Origin: Cruorifilaria tuberocauda
Taxonomy: Eukaryota > Nematoda > Chromadorea > Rhabditida > Onchocercidae
Length of the DNA stretch: 64,000 nucleotides
Reading direction: 5' to 3'
Assembly: GCA_013365365.1 (NCBI GenBank)
Contig: JABVXU010000209.1
Span: 29,227 to 93,226 of the forward strand
The position numbers and the translations under genes were made by a program. Below the pieces are notes generated by a model that was not told the DNA's origin, searched no databases, and saw nothing but the letters and a program-made list of their open reading frames with translations. Of the stretch, positions 1 to 14,000 are shown one piece after another (the first letter of the stretch is position 1; every line of letters starts with the position of its first letter).

Positions 1-30
1 ATTATTTTTAATGAAGGACCAAAGGATTAC

Positions 31-2547
31 TTTTCTGCCAACAATACTGCTATTAATCCAAGAATGAGTACGCACCATGCTATCTGATAAAATCGTACAA
101 TGTCGTAAACAAACGCCGTTTTCAATCTTTACTCGTGGTCCTATCACAACATTGGGTCCTAAACAGAAAATGTTTGAACAAATTTGCTAAATCAACTGCA
201 TGCAACAAAATGAAGTGCTTAGAAAACCCATATGATAAAAATTTATTTGTAAATTGATCAATGGATGGATGGCGAAGCATCTTAATCAATGTAGTGAATT
301 TTTATTGAAAAGCAAAGCAATTTCAAGAAATCTGTTATACCTTGCTCTAAATGAAATACTTCAAAGCAAACCTATTCTGCAATCGCGACCAATAGCTGCA
401 GTTCCGTCCACAATCACATTACCATTTATATGATTACCATGTGCAAGCAGCGATGGCGACTTCTCTCGAAGGTATTTCAAGTATAAACGCATACCTACAG
501 TAATAAGAAAAGTTAAACAATTTGGATAGCAAAATGAGTTGGAAATCTAGCAACATCAGGATAAAATAAAAGAAGATAATCAAATTTATGAAAAAGATGA
601 AGAGCTCAAATCCAAAGAAAGATGTATACCACGCAACTCACTATGCGATGAAATGATAGGTGTTAAATATATCAACAATGTTATCCTACAGTAGAAGTAG
701 AAATGCTGAAAAAATCATGACCAGTCAAGAAATCTTTTGGTTGTCCCACATCCATCCAGAATCCCGACAACTCGAATGCATACAATTCTCCATGTTTCGC
801 CATCTCCGGAAACACTTCTTTTTCAATTGAAGTTGGACGTAATGATATTCGCTCCAGTACGGATGGAGAAAGAATGTACAATCCGGCGTTGATCTAAAGC
901 TACTTTTTTGCTCCAATATTTTCAAAAGGACGAAAGAATCAGCTTCAACGTATACACAATACCGAGAAAAATTAAACCTTATTTCCAACGTATTCTTCAG
1001 GTTTCTCAACAAAACTATCGATTTTTCCAGTCTTTTCATTGAATACACAGACACCATATTTGCTTGGCTCTTCAACCTAAAAACACAATGTCGTTCAATG
1101 CGCTGTCGAAAACAAAGCTTACGTAAATTCCACATTATTAAGAAATCATGGAAAATTTTTCCTTTTTAATGTTTAGACATTAACAGATTAGTGGAACTAC
1201 CAAAACACTTAAATAAAAAAAAAACCTTGGTTATAGCGATGGTTCCCTCACGACCGTGACTCGTATGAAACTCAATCATCTCACGAAACGGAAATTCACA
1301 TATAATATCAGAATTCAGCACAAAAAACGGTTCCTTTCCTTTCAATCGATCTTTTATCAAAGCGAGCGGTCCAGCTGTACCTAGTGGCTCTTCTTCCAAT
1401 GAGAAATATACCTCAATACCTTAAGAAAAACATTATAAATGGACTATTCGCGAAAAAAGCTCAAACTCAAAATTGTGCTAGCTACATTTAGAGATAAGCT
1501 TATCTATAATCTTTTTACTTTTTCTTTCATATGTTTTAATTGTTAAGTCATTGTGGCCTTCAATCAACGAAAGGATTCTATTGAACGTAAAGTTTTTTTC
1601 ATGCAATACTGGGCAAATTCTTTTTACTTTGATCAAAAACCTTACTTAAACTTGCAGAAATCTCTTTTTGAATATAATAACACGAAGTGATAATAACAAA
1701 ATAATGAAAAGTAATAATAATCCTAACTCTCTGCAATTCCGATTGCTACATTCTTCAATTATATGATTCAAAGTAAAAATTACATCATTGAAACAAATCA
1801 AATTAAAAAAATTACTGGCATAAACTACCAAGTTGGTCAGCATGTTGCTTCATTTGTTGTTCTAAAAGTTCTGCACGATAGCTCACAGCTAATATCACAG
1901 TATCGACACCGGCTGCCACAAGTGCTTCCACCTATAAATCACGACAGTAAATTAAACTGAACACAAGACCTCCGTAATCATTCATGCTTTCGCTAACCTA
2001 ATAAAATCTGACGTGCTTTTGTACCTGTCTGCTGCTGCTTACTATTCCTCATTCTCGGCCGTCCTACGACCAGCTGCAGCACTGACAGCTAATTGCCACA
2101 AGAAAATAGAATGAAATTCCTTATAAGTAGATTATAGTAAGTATTAAAAACCACAAGAAGCCTGAAATCCGACTTCACAATCATTGTTTTGAGCCATGTC
2201 GCTATTTCTAATCCAATATTACGATTGCATCAAATGAGAATCAATTATAACTAGTCTTTTGTTAGGAAGAGCAAAGCTTTTTGCATCGACTCTTGAATCT
2301 ACCTAGCCTGCCGAATTCGGTTGAAACCAATCTGCTATTCAGAGTACACATATATAAATAGAGAAGTTACAAAGTTTGACGGATGAAGAGATCTGCACTA
2401 AATAAAATTATTTCAAAAGAAGATAATGAATCTCACCTGATGAAGCATCATGGGCTTATTAGCAAACTCCACGAGTGGTTTTGGTTGAGTAAGTGTCAAT
2501 GGTCTTAACCTTGTGCCATATCCACCAACGAGTATTACTGCCTTCAT
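31..2547 (-). CDS. GMPPB: GDP-mannose pyrophosphorylase beta subunit (mannose-1-phosphate guanylyltransferase), 3' end off window
   Basis: Makes GDP-mannose from mannose-1-phosphate and GTP in the cytosol, the mannose donor for N-glycans, GPI anchors and O-mannose. Exons on the minus strand: 2547-2437, 1931-1829, 1419-1226, 1076-978, 893-722, 494-372, 158-31. All seven join in phase and give 310 residues; the family is about 360 long, so some 50 C-terminal residues lie beyond base 1. The N-terminus carries the nucleotidyltransferase loop [11 protein letters not shown] followed by PKPLV. Later come FVLNSD (metal and nucleotide site), FVEKP, and [15 protein letters not shown], all diagnostic of the beta subunit. 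The left-handed beta-helix (hexapeptide) region begins near residue 255. The last visible donor follows GGCAGAAAA at base 31. Identification is by family similarity and is very secure; exon borders are confident because every phase agrees. Confidence 0.95.
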
Positions 2548-2550
2548 TCT
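2548..2550 (-). promoter_or_regulatory. Probable trans-splice acceptor just upstream of the GMPPB start codon
   Basis: On the minus strand the bases read TATTACAG followed by one A and then the ATG. An acceptor one base before the start codon, with no upstream coding exon, is typical of spliced-leader addition in nematodes. This is inference from position; no leader-bearing transcript is visible. Confidence 0.45.
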
Positions 2551-5500
2551 GTAATACTTTCACTGATCTTTCAAGTTCACACAATCACATCTACTTCAGA
2601 GTCATACTAAGCGATGGGCACGAATTTGAGTACTTTGTGAGCACTGATAGATGTGAGAAAAAAGAAAATTAGCGAAGGGAATAACCTGTTATAATCAGCT
2701 AGCAGCGGAATATTGGATCAGTAGTCTAATCGTGATATATTCGTCAAACGCAAATGAAAAGCCAGACATTATTCTTCGAATTCCCGGAAACTAAGGTTGT
2801 GCGTGAACTTATAATGCTTCGTTATCGAAAATCGTGTAATGCTGTCCATTTACATGTATATTATGTATAAAAGTGTTTGAATCCTATGATATCTGAAGGA
2901 TAGTAAATATCACTAGATGGGTACTAAGCCAATGACTCAATTTATTAAATTTCATGTTATATATAATAAATATGCGGGATTAGTTCAAACATCAATTCTT
3001 ATACATCCGCACAATCATATCAGTATGACCTAAAAATTATTCATCAACCGTTAATATCACGTCTCGGTATGAACTATTAGAATAGTGAATAATTGCTACA
3101 GCAAATAACTACAAGTGGCTAATAAGACGCTACTAAATGTTTTCAATGGAGAACGCATAACCTCAGCAACCTAAAAAAATCCCACAAACCGAAATAAATG
3201 TCACGCAGCATAGATCACCATATTAAACGGAGCACGCAGTTACGGTAAATCTGTTTCGAGATACGTGGCACCGATTATAGCCTAAATTTTGTATATGAAA
3301 AAAGGATGAGGAAAGCGTGTCTGCAATCATATGTTCGGTACTTTTCGTCAAGTCTTACCTGTAAAGGCACCATAAATGTATTATTCTATAGGAGAATTGC
3401 TAAAGGTGCATTTTACAGTGGTATTATGCAGCGTTAGTAGGATGCGTGTAGCGAATGCAGTACGCGCTGCAGTGATGGCTATCACTTCGAACAATGAATG
3501 GATCATGGTGATAATGCCCGGAGGAATGTCGGTGGTACCTGTTGGGAACGGGTCTCTGCTCCCTTTTCCTGCAAGATTCACTTTTCCTACATCCAGTTCG
3601 TCATTCATCCCATGCCATCTCTCTTCGCATCAAACTCCATCCTTCCTTTCCTATTCTTCTCCACCTGTCCACACCTCGAAAATTCATTATCAGTTTTAGG
3701 AGAATGTAAAGTGGATTGACCCCTTTCACTTTCATTCCCAATCTCCACCGTACAATTGTGAATTATGGAGGTGGCGGAGGGATGAAGTTGCTGTAACCAG
3801 TCGGGCGTTTCTATAATCCACGCAAAGTTATGGACGGTCTATTTGGAGATTCAACCGCCCCCCAATTTTGTAGACGTTTCTGCCTGCTGGCGATACATTA
3901 TTATTATTCCTTGATATGCAAAGCAACACACATCCAAGAACCACTTTCCTCTGCACTTCTGAATGCCAGCCATTCAGCAGTCCAAAAGTTTCCCCTTACT
4001 ATTTTGAAACAGTAACTACTTCTCCTATGCTATGAAAAAGGATGAGGATGGCAATCTCAGGTATGAGTCCGTCAATCCCTCTTCATCAATCTTGCTGAGA
4101 GAATCCTAAAAAAGTAAGAAGTGAAATGGCGAGATAAAGTTGCTATCGTTGAATCAAAAAAGGAGTGTACTATCTGTATATATGCAGATGTATAAATGCA
4201 GATATCCATTTAAATAATTTCAAATCTACGGAAGGCACTAAACCCGAGTGGGTTTCTATTGAACTGCGCTTTTAGAAAATGTACACTAATGGGTATTTTC
4301 GTTTGGAAAAGTGGAGGGGTATAGTAGTGGAGGGATCTGTGATGTGCTGCTGCCGGTGGGACCGCCTGCGTCATGTCAACCGATCATGGCCTATATTCCC
4401 CTACGGCACTTTCACTTTTCACGACTCACCCCGACACAGCAAGATCACGGATTTGCTTCTGTCAGGACCCGATCCCTCACCGGTTTCACACCCTCCTACC
4501 ACTCCCTCTTTCCCTCCTTTCCCTTTCCCCTTTCATTTTTCCTCTTCCACGTGTTACCTACCGTCCACAAATACATTAATATATCTTACCATTATTTACT
4601 TTGCTATTCTTTTGGTGCTTCCACCCTTTTATCCTTTCATAATCTGTGCTGCCATGGCTTTACAATTTACAAATATTCACCTCTATCTGAACTTCCTTTT
4701 TCCACATTTATTCAAACTTCTCGAAGATAGTTGGTCTCATAAACGCTGGCTGCACTGCTGTTTTCTCTTTAAATTTGCTAGGAAGACAATAAAGAAGAGC
4801 AATCATTGGTTATAGTTAATCTACAAGTCTTTTACGACCACTTTCGTTTTCACTTGAAATACTCGTTCGCACATTGACATAAGAATTTTTATCCTAAAAA
4901 GTTGTGAGAAGGTTTATTCTTATTTTTCTCTAGTTGTTGAAACCAGTCAATTACAAATTTATTTACGGTAAAATGAAGAAATATATGATTACAAAAGGTT
5001 ACATTCTTCAATTTCAAGCGAAGTGTAGTAAATTTAATCGAGAATGCATCCGCTAAAGATACCAAATTGCTTCTATATCTTGCATATACAACATTTCATT
5101 TCATTTCACATGCAAGCATGCTAAGGTGAATAAGGTATATCACCCTAGGACCAGTCTTCTATTATTAGGCAGTTGACCGATGGCATTGCCATTGGCACTG
5201 CTGGCCATTTCTCTATGTGTTCACCGAGTCAGCATCTCTTAACTACAAGAAACGAGTTTTCACCATAGAAATGAAAATTATGGGCAGAAAATAAATTTAA
5301 CTGATGATTAAAAAAGAGAATGTTGTAATGTGTGGTGGAACCGCAGGACTGTAGAGAACTGCGACCTAACCAGGCCTTCCCCTATAATAAGTAACTGTGG
5401 GCATTAATGTGCCAAGCATAATAAATGAGATTAGCCTTCTAACACTTCATTAATTTCAAAATTCAACACTTGCGAGCTATCATAACTTATTCTTGAAGCG

Positions 5501-8060
5501 AAAACTTTTTCAGTTCATTTGTTTAATGAGTAAACTGAAATTTGTTTCAGTCATTCTGCTATTCAATTTGTACCACTTCTTAATTCAGTCATTTAGTTAA
5601 ATTCTATTTCTAGTAAGCATTTTAAAGATTATTGATTTTGATTTTGAGGACCAAAATTCCATCACCCTTGTCTGCTTCCTGGTAATTGATAGAAGTATTT
5701 GCGAAAACTGTTGTACTTGACATAATTTTGTGTTCAGGAATAACGTTATCATCATCCAGTCTATTGGCACTAACCAAAAAAGTGGTATTTAAGGGCACTA
5801 ATAGCATATACTGAAATACTGTTAATCATACAAAATGATAAACTGATATGTAAGTAACTATTATGCTTAAAAAGTAAAAAGTTATAAAATACTGCGTTCT
5901 TAAAGTAATTACAGGAATCTCTTACTGATAAACCCCAAAATTGCTAGACATCTAAATTCCATATAGAAACATTGTTTCAACTTAACTTTTGTAATTGTTA
6001 ACGGCCCCCATAATTTTAATGAAAACTTTTAGTTGTGGAAAAACAAATAAGTTTCGGAAAACTCATCCATAAATATCTTATTGTTCTACGTTACCATGTA
6101 GGGATTAATTTCAATATTGTATCACTGTACAGTCAATCATCTCATTTGGTACCATTAGGAAAGGCTACGAGTGCAGTTATTTAGTATCTCCCGTCTCTTA
6201 TTAAAAATAGTTTCTATAATTCCATCGTTAGCATAACCGAGTAGAGCTGTAGCAGTTGGTGACCGACCAAGTTTAAGTGCGAAAATATAAGCACACCAGG
6301 AAATGCAAACAAATGGAAGTCAAACATTGTTTGCGGCAAGTAACAACCAATACTTACTGTTGCTGACCAGTGCATTGGTCACCTCAACGAGCAACTCAAC
6401 CTCGTCCCTTTCCATTATAACAATTTATCATTTTTATTTTCTTACTCCTCATTGCCGTTTTATTCTTAATCCTCCAATTATTTGGAAAGCCGAAACTATC
6501 CTGAAAATACTGAGAGGCATGACTGGTCTTCTGTTGTTTAACGAAGTGTTTTTTATTCAATAAAAAAGAAAAAGAAATCGTTATTTGTACATACAAAGAA
6601 CAAGTTATTTTGACCTTTATTGATATATTGAACAATTGTTCTATTTCAGGAAGACATTTGTCCAATTGTTTTAATCTTATCTTAATTTGACCAATTTGTT
6701 TATTTTTTTGTACCTTCAAAAACTGTTTATTACCATCTTTATGAAAAAAGCTTGATCATTTGTGGTAATCGATTCAGTACAGCATTTTTTTTAATAAAAA
6801 TTTTAGAAAAACCTCATTGTCGTATGTTTTGTCGTCTGTTACTTTAGTATAGGTGAACTTTTAAAGATCACGTTGAGACAACATTCTCAGTCTCATTCCT
6901 ATTTTTTACGACGACGTTTAAACGTCATATAATCATCGAAGTGCCGCCAAAATCTTATTCTTGCCAAATATATACATTAACGCTTCATGTTCTAATCTTT
7001 TCGTAAAAATTTACTTTGAAGTCTGAATTTCATTTCAAATATCGAAGGTTAAATGAGATGTATGAAAAATTTTTTCAAATGATTTGAACAAATCAAGAGG
7101 ACATTTTGCATGTTACTGGTTTATGATCAGACAGATATACCTGATCTGATATAGGATATTTTGAAATTGAGATTATTAACTTTTTCTAAGATGAGATTGT
7201 GCCGTTGTCATGAATTGAGTGTTGTGAGAGTTTAGTGTTATATTTTAACAAAAAGTTTTATTTCTAATTATAGAAAATTAAGAATTTATTCACAAATACA
7301 GACGATAAGCTAACTATCTGTAATTCGTAAATGCTAAAATATTGCAGAATTTACATGCATGTTTCAGGATTTCGGATTACTGGTCTTTTCGTAAAATTAC
7401 AACAGAGAAACGTTAGTTTTTGAACTGTTTAGAAAACAGATGCAGTGCAGATTATGGATAACTGCAAAATATAAGAAATAATTTTAAATCGTTTCATAAC
7501 TAAATCTCTGCAAATTAAGTTAAATCGGATATTCTGATCAAACTGTTAAAAGCTACTACTTAATAAATCCGCGTGTATATTGGATTTAAAAGTTGACAAT
7601 TATAAGAATATAAAAATATTTTACACAGTTATTAATCCTATTATTTATTTACTACCGACAGCATTTATGTGTATAATCGAGCATATTAGCAAAAGTTATG
7701 GATACGTTGAATACGACAGTGATCGGTGCTCATGCCACATTGTCGTTAAATTCGTATCACCGATGGAATACGCTCAGTCCATCGTTGATGTCAGAAAATG
7801 ATGAAGACAACAATGAGGTATTTGCATTTGTACCTTTTCATGAAAAAAAAAATTAATGTTAGTTGAGCTTGTTACCTGTCGTTGTAACTTTTTTTTCTAG
7901 AGAGAAATTTCTTTTTCCATTAAGAATAGCCTTCAAGTCGCGAATCCATAAGCAAAATTTGTAAGAAAGATGATTGGCAGTTTTAGCTCCTTTGCTTGAC
8001 ATTAGCGGCAGTGCCCTAAAACACACTTTTCGGTTGTACTGTCTTGAATTGATCGATCAG
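2551..8060. other. Intergenic region between the divergent GMPPB and ETS genes
   Basis: About 5.5 kb with no exon chain I can support. The open frames are short, lack motifs and mostly overlap each other on both strands. The stretch around 3400-4570 is less AT-rich than its surroundings and contains pyrimidine-rich runs (for example 4496-4545). Promoters of both divergent genes, or unrecognised 5' exons of the ETS gene, could lie here. Confidence 0.5.
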
Positions 8061-11000
8061 ATGAAGGCATGTGGTCCAATGAAGATCGAGCATCCATTTG
8101 ACAACGATGATCAGGCCTACTTCTCTAGTAACTCTGCTGGTACCACTTCTGCTCAGCAGCTACAACGTCGCCAGCCATCCGGATCATCAGCTATGATTCC
8201 AACAATACCATTAGCATCTTGCGCTACTGCTGCAGCATCCTTATCATCTGCATTCAACAAACGGCTAGCATCATCAAACAGAACTGTAAGCTTTCGAGAA
8301 AATTTTGCTAGCTACTTAATCACCATAAACGCTCTTTACCGTTTATGAAAATGGGCTATTAAAGTCTTTAACATATGCATGGCGGTTGTAGTGTTGTAAG
8401 TCAGAATTTGGAATCATCGTTATCGAAGTACAAATTCCTCTCTTACATTATTTTCGCTTTTTGTTTCATATTTTTGCGTATAATTTTTCTACGCGAAAAC
8501 ATTGCTTCTTTACTTCTAACCTGTTTAGGTCTTATAGGTCTTATAAAAGTTACGTAGGCAAGCTTCTCACGGCCACGTTCTGTTAAAAACCAAGCGTGCA
8601 CCTTTCTCTCCATCCCATTAATCACAGCATACAATTCCTTTCTCGTTGATTTCCATCTTCAGTTATTTCTTTGAAAATTAAATACCTATGCCATGAATAA
8701 CACGGTATTCGCACACTGACGGACCGTACCACAATGCTGCATAAGTCATTTTTCCATGATTGCTTGAGAATATAAGTAAGTATTTGACGCAAAACTTTGC
8801 GATGCAAGTGCATCTTAATCACTCACGCCTACATACAACTATGCCTGAAACTTTTTTACTGCATCTTTCAACCGGTTTTTGTTCCCAGTAACGTCTCAAA
8901 CGATGGTAAAACATTGCAAAGTACAATTTTCAACAGACAATTTTCAAGGTATTCTTTTTCCTTATTGCATGCCATCAACTTCCCTCCGACAAGCCACGTT
9001 CATATTAGAAGTAATAGACAGATAAACATTAAAGAGCATGCTTATAATTTTAATATATGCTATATTTTCCCAATAATTTTGTTTAAATTTGCTATCTTTT
9101 TCCATTTTAAACGACACAACATTTGTTGAATGCTGTTCGTGAAAATATTTTTCATATGCTTGAATACTATCGGTTCATTCAACATATATTTCTTTGCCTT
9201 ACTTTTGCCTTTCACATAACAAAAAATTAATTTTTTACCGAACTATTTGACGTTTTGAAACAGTTAATATTAAAAAAAATGATCAAATTACATCATCGTC
9301 ATCATTATCAGCAACAACAACTACAGCAACAGCAACAGCAGCAACAGCAGCATGATGCAATCATGATAGCGGACGAAGCGCAATTGGCCAATGAGAGCAG
9401 TTCATCCAAGCAAACTCTCGAGGTGAACAAATATGGAGTGTTTGTTGTGTTGGTAGTGTATATCCCGTTTGTGTCCATTAACTACTTTAAGTACACAACA
9501 ATATAATTTTCTATATAGTTCCTGTCTCATTTGTGACAATTATTTTGCTAACTTCGCTTCAAAGTTGAATATCATCAGTAAAACAAATGATCTAATTATG
9601 AAAGAATGACTGCTATATTTCTCTGAGATAGTTCGTTCATCCATAAAGTTAATAATATGGTTCAATATCTGTTAGCAACATTAATAGAATAATTTTATCA
9701 CCAGATGAATTAATTAGTTTCTCTCATTTCTTTTTTTTTCTAATTTCTTTATGCTCTTCGCAAATTTTCATAGCATATGATGAGATTTTTCCTGGATCTG
9801 CTTTTATTTTATTTGTTTGAATTTCTTTGCCGAATTTAACAGCGATTTTTAGATTAATCGTAAATTTAAATCTAATGCGAGTCTGTAAATCAAATATCAA
9901 CATTGAAATCATTTTGCTTCTTGATCATTCCTTCTAAATGCGATTTTATCTCACGAATCCGAAACAATGCGAAATACATAATTGTGATTTCGGGATTTAG
10001 TTTTTCCGATTCTATTATATAGTTTTTCATTACTATGAGCACATTTTTTTATTTTTCATACAATATTAAACACAATATCTACTTTTCACAATTTATAAGC
10101 TCAATTTTTAAGCCTCAGGTTAGAGAGACACTAGATTGAGATTGATGAGTTTTTACGATCGGATGAAAGATTCATGTTGGCATTTGGATATCTGCAATAT
10201 GCAATATGACATCTGATCGCTGCATTCGAGCAATGATCAGAACAAAATTATCTGAATGTGTATGGTGCCAACTGAATTACTATGTTAATTGGGTATCCTT
10301 TATGGCTAGTGTGGAGTAAAATAAAGTTTAATATGCTGACAGGGATATACAATTAACTTTCAGTTTCATGCTCCATCCCAAAAAAAAAACGTATTACTGC
10401 GCAAGCCTGTCAGTACGCGACATTTTGTTTACATTTGTTTTGAATAATGAAAATTGTACGGACCGCTGTTGCTACCCACCTTTTCTTTTCATTCTCACCT
10501 TGCCCCTCGCCTTCCCCGCCGTTTCTCCAACTCTTTTTGTATAATAAAATCATTTGGCGGAACGCTTCTTTAAAGGTCATCGAAAACATTTTATCCTATT
10601 ATGTATTTTTCGATTATTGCGTATATGATTTCGGATTTGAAAAAAATATAATTTGAAATTTTCGAGAATTTCAAAAATAATTAGAGAATATGAAATTACA
10701 GGTGCTGCTAGCTAACGAGCGACAGTTTCATCGTGGAATAACGAATAATACGATCTCCATTTCTTTGATTAAAGCTGAGCGAAATTTGCAATCAGGTTAT
10801 AAGAATTAATTCCTTTCTACTGTTTCCATACTATGTATTTATGTTTTTAATTTATGAAGTTCAAAGGTGAAAATTCAAATTGTTATTCGATTGCAACACA
10901 ACCTTCCGCAGCAGCATCAGCAGGTGCAACCAGGTCTGAATTGTCAGGAGATCGCAGAGATGACGAAATATCAGCATCAGCCAGTTCCATAACGACCAAT

Positions 11001-14000
11001 GCAAACGATGCTGCTCAAATGGATATTTATCGCGACTTGATACTACGGCATCTTATTCAGGATATAAATACAACGTGTACTAAACTTGGACTACCAACAG
11101 GTCACATTTTTCCCTATACTTCTCATGTCGCTACAAAGTATAATTCTTATCACATGTGAATTCATTTAGCGCTAAAAGCTATTTTCTACACCAATTCCTA
11201 TATTTTCCTCAGTGATTTGCCTACTAATTCCATATGCTGCATTATATGTTAGAACCGGGAGTTTTTTGCACTTATCGTGATCTAATGACCTATCGATAGA
11301 GAGACTATAAACTTGCAAAGAAAAAAACTACAACTGTCACTCTAATCATTGGATTACTTAAAATCTCCTGTTGATTTCATAGCTTTTGTTTTTTTAAAAA
11401 AATTGAAGGATTGCAAACTATACTGCATCCGATCATTTACTAATTATTTTATTTGTTTTTCATGAATTTCTGCAACAAAAAAGTAATAACCTGGCAAGTT
11501 ATTCACAATGTAAGCATTTTCCGAGCAATAAACTTTTTCATTTTACATTTTCATTAACTTCCAAATGGGAACCAAAATGTATTTTTGCACGTTCCATATG
11601 CCTTCCGCTTGTATAGTGGAATTCCACCAAAGGCATTTTCTCTTTTACTTTATTACTCTGCTTCGGGTCAGGCCTTTCTATCCTTTATCTTTGAAACTTT
11701 GGCTTGAGCAATCATTTAGTTTTCTCAGTTTAATTTGTTTGTCATTTCAGACATTATCAAAATCACCAACTATTTTAATTTAAATATTTGTATCAATGTT
11801 CAGTTTATTTTTGTAACCTTTCTATGATTTCTATAATAACATACTTACCAACCTTTACCAATCTTCCAATGTATATTTTGCAACAATGTTGACTTTATCT
11901 GTACTTCTGTAGCAGAATTTTCGGTGTAAGTAGCTGTAACAGCTGCATCCTTAACGATTAGAAGCTGCTGTTTATCGATGGCATTCGATAAGCAGCTGCT
12001 GTATAACATTGTTTACGGGTCAAACCCACTGTTCGAACACCTGACCAGGATTGCTAAGTACTTTTTTAGGCGATCTTCAAAGGTCGTGACTTGTTTTGCA
12101 GATATGAAATATGGGAACGATTGCGTGATTGTGGGTTGGACTCTCTCAGTAGGTAAACCAGAATCACCATGAATGGACAGATGTTGGTTTACCTGTGATA
12201 TCTCCTCATTTACCTATTCCCCATCTGCTCATTGTGTGTTGTTTTCATAATCAACTTCCCTCCTTAATTTCACATGGGCGATTTTAATTTTAACATATCA
12301 TTTTTCCTAATTTTTTCATTTGAACTATTTTTAAACCAAATAGTACTATTTCCTGCTTGATTATTATTTCCAATTAAAAAATTTTACATAAATATGCGTT
12401 TTTAATCATTAAAATTATGAGGATTTGGAATGTTGATAATGAAATAAAATTTGTAATGTTCATAGTTATAGTTCATAGTTAGAAATTAATATGTTAACTC
12501 ATTTTTTCGATTAGGTATACATATAGTCACTGAGTTCATTCAGGCAGGCATCATCTACCTATCTATATTTGTATTCTTTTTTCTGTTTATCATATTTCAA
12601 GCTGTCCTTATTTTCCTTACCATTTGCTTGAATTTATCAGTTCCATCATATGGTATGCAGTGTATAGATCGAATCTGGTAGATAAGAAATTTTTAAACAT
12701 CAAAATGAGTTGAATTCGAAATAACTTTAGAAAATTGTAGAAGCGAAATGAAATAGAAATTTCCTCCCTATGTTTTACTTTTTACTTCAAAGCTAAAGCT
12801 ATTTGAAATGGGAATTTTCTGTTATATTTGATTTTCACGTTTGTCAAATAAGAAAATTTGAAGACCCGCAAGCTTGGAGTGCCGAGCATAGCGCCCGCTG
12901 GATGTCTGAAATGTGCGTGCAATTTCAACTTCCCCCACCACGACAATTATATATGAACGGGCGTACTTTGTTATCGATGACACAGGATGACTTTATGGTT
13001 CGAGCACCAGAAGGCGGTGACACGTTGCATGCACAATTACAATTATGGAAAACTGGTTAGCAAGATATCTGAAACTTTATGTAAATATTCTTGAACAGTT
13101 GCTTAATCGTCGTTTAAAATTAAAATTTTAAATTCGCGCGTTCTTTTCTTTTTAGCCTATGATTCATATAGCCAGCAAAATACCAACAGCAACAGCAACA
13201 ACAATAATAGTAATAATAATAATAATAGCGGCAACAATCAAGGCACGTCACAAGTAACCCAAAATTGCAGTCGTTCCTCACAATATTGGGTACATTTCTC
13301 ATTTTACATTATTCAATAAGTTCATTTGAAGTTAGAAATTTTAAGTGAGCAATTTTGGTTTCAATTTTAAAAACTGTGAATTCATTTCATATTTGTAACA
13401 ACACAATGATAATTGTTTGTTTGTTGTATACTTCGTTTTCATATGAGCCGTTTTTTATAAGCGTCGAGTGAAAAAGTGTTTTTAAAGTCTGAAGATAAAG
13501 ATTTGTTGTCAGATCAGATTAAATCGTTTTCACGGGTATTTACATAAAAAATACCATTTCAAGATCATTAGAAAAAAATGCTATTAAATGAATAGATATA
13601 ACTTTTCAGCATATCTTTTCTACTTATAAGAAAAAATCTTATACATCAATTATAAGAGTATTTCAAGGTGAATCCCTCTCCGTTGGCGCTAAACGTAACA
13701 GGACAAGGAGAACTCTTAACATCAGCGCAAGATTATTTAAATAACTTCAATCCAAGCAACACTGATGCGACTATTGGCATGAACTGTTATCCTAATAGTA
13801 CATTTGCTATTATACTAACAATTTCATTGTCAAAAATTTTTCTCTGTCTACATTAAAACATTTCGAGATTTTCACAAGTTAAAAAATGGAATCATGTAGC
13901 GCTTAAACCATAATTTGTTGAAATGATTCAGTTTGCTGATATAATCTGTGTTTTTAAAAATTTCAATAACTTTTTGCAATTCTTTTCAGTCATCTAATTA

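Noticed and set aside
7580..7801. Plus-strand open frame upstream of the ETS gene
   Set aside because: No motif, and no in-phase donor linking it to the 8061 exon.
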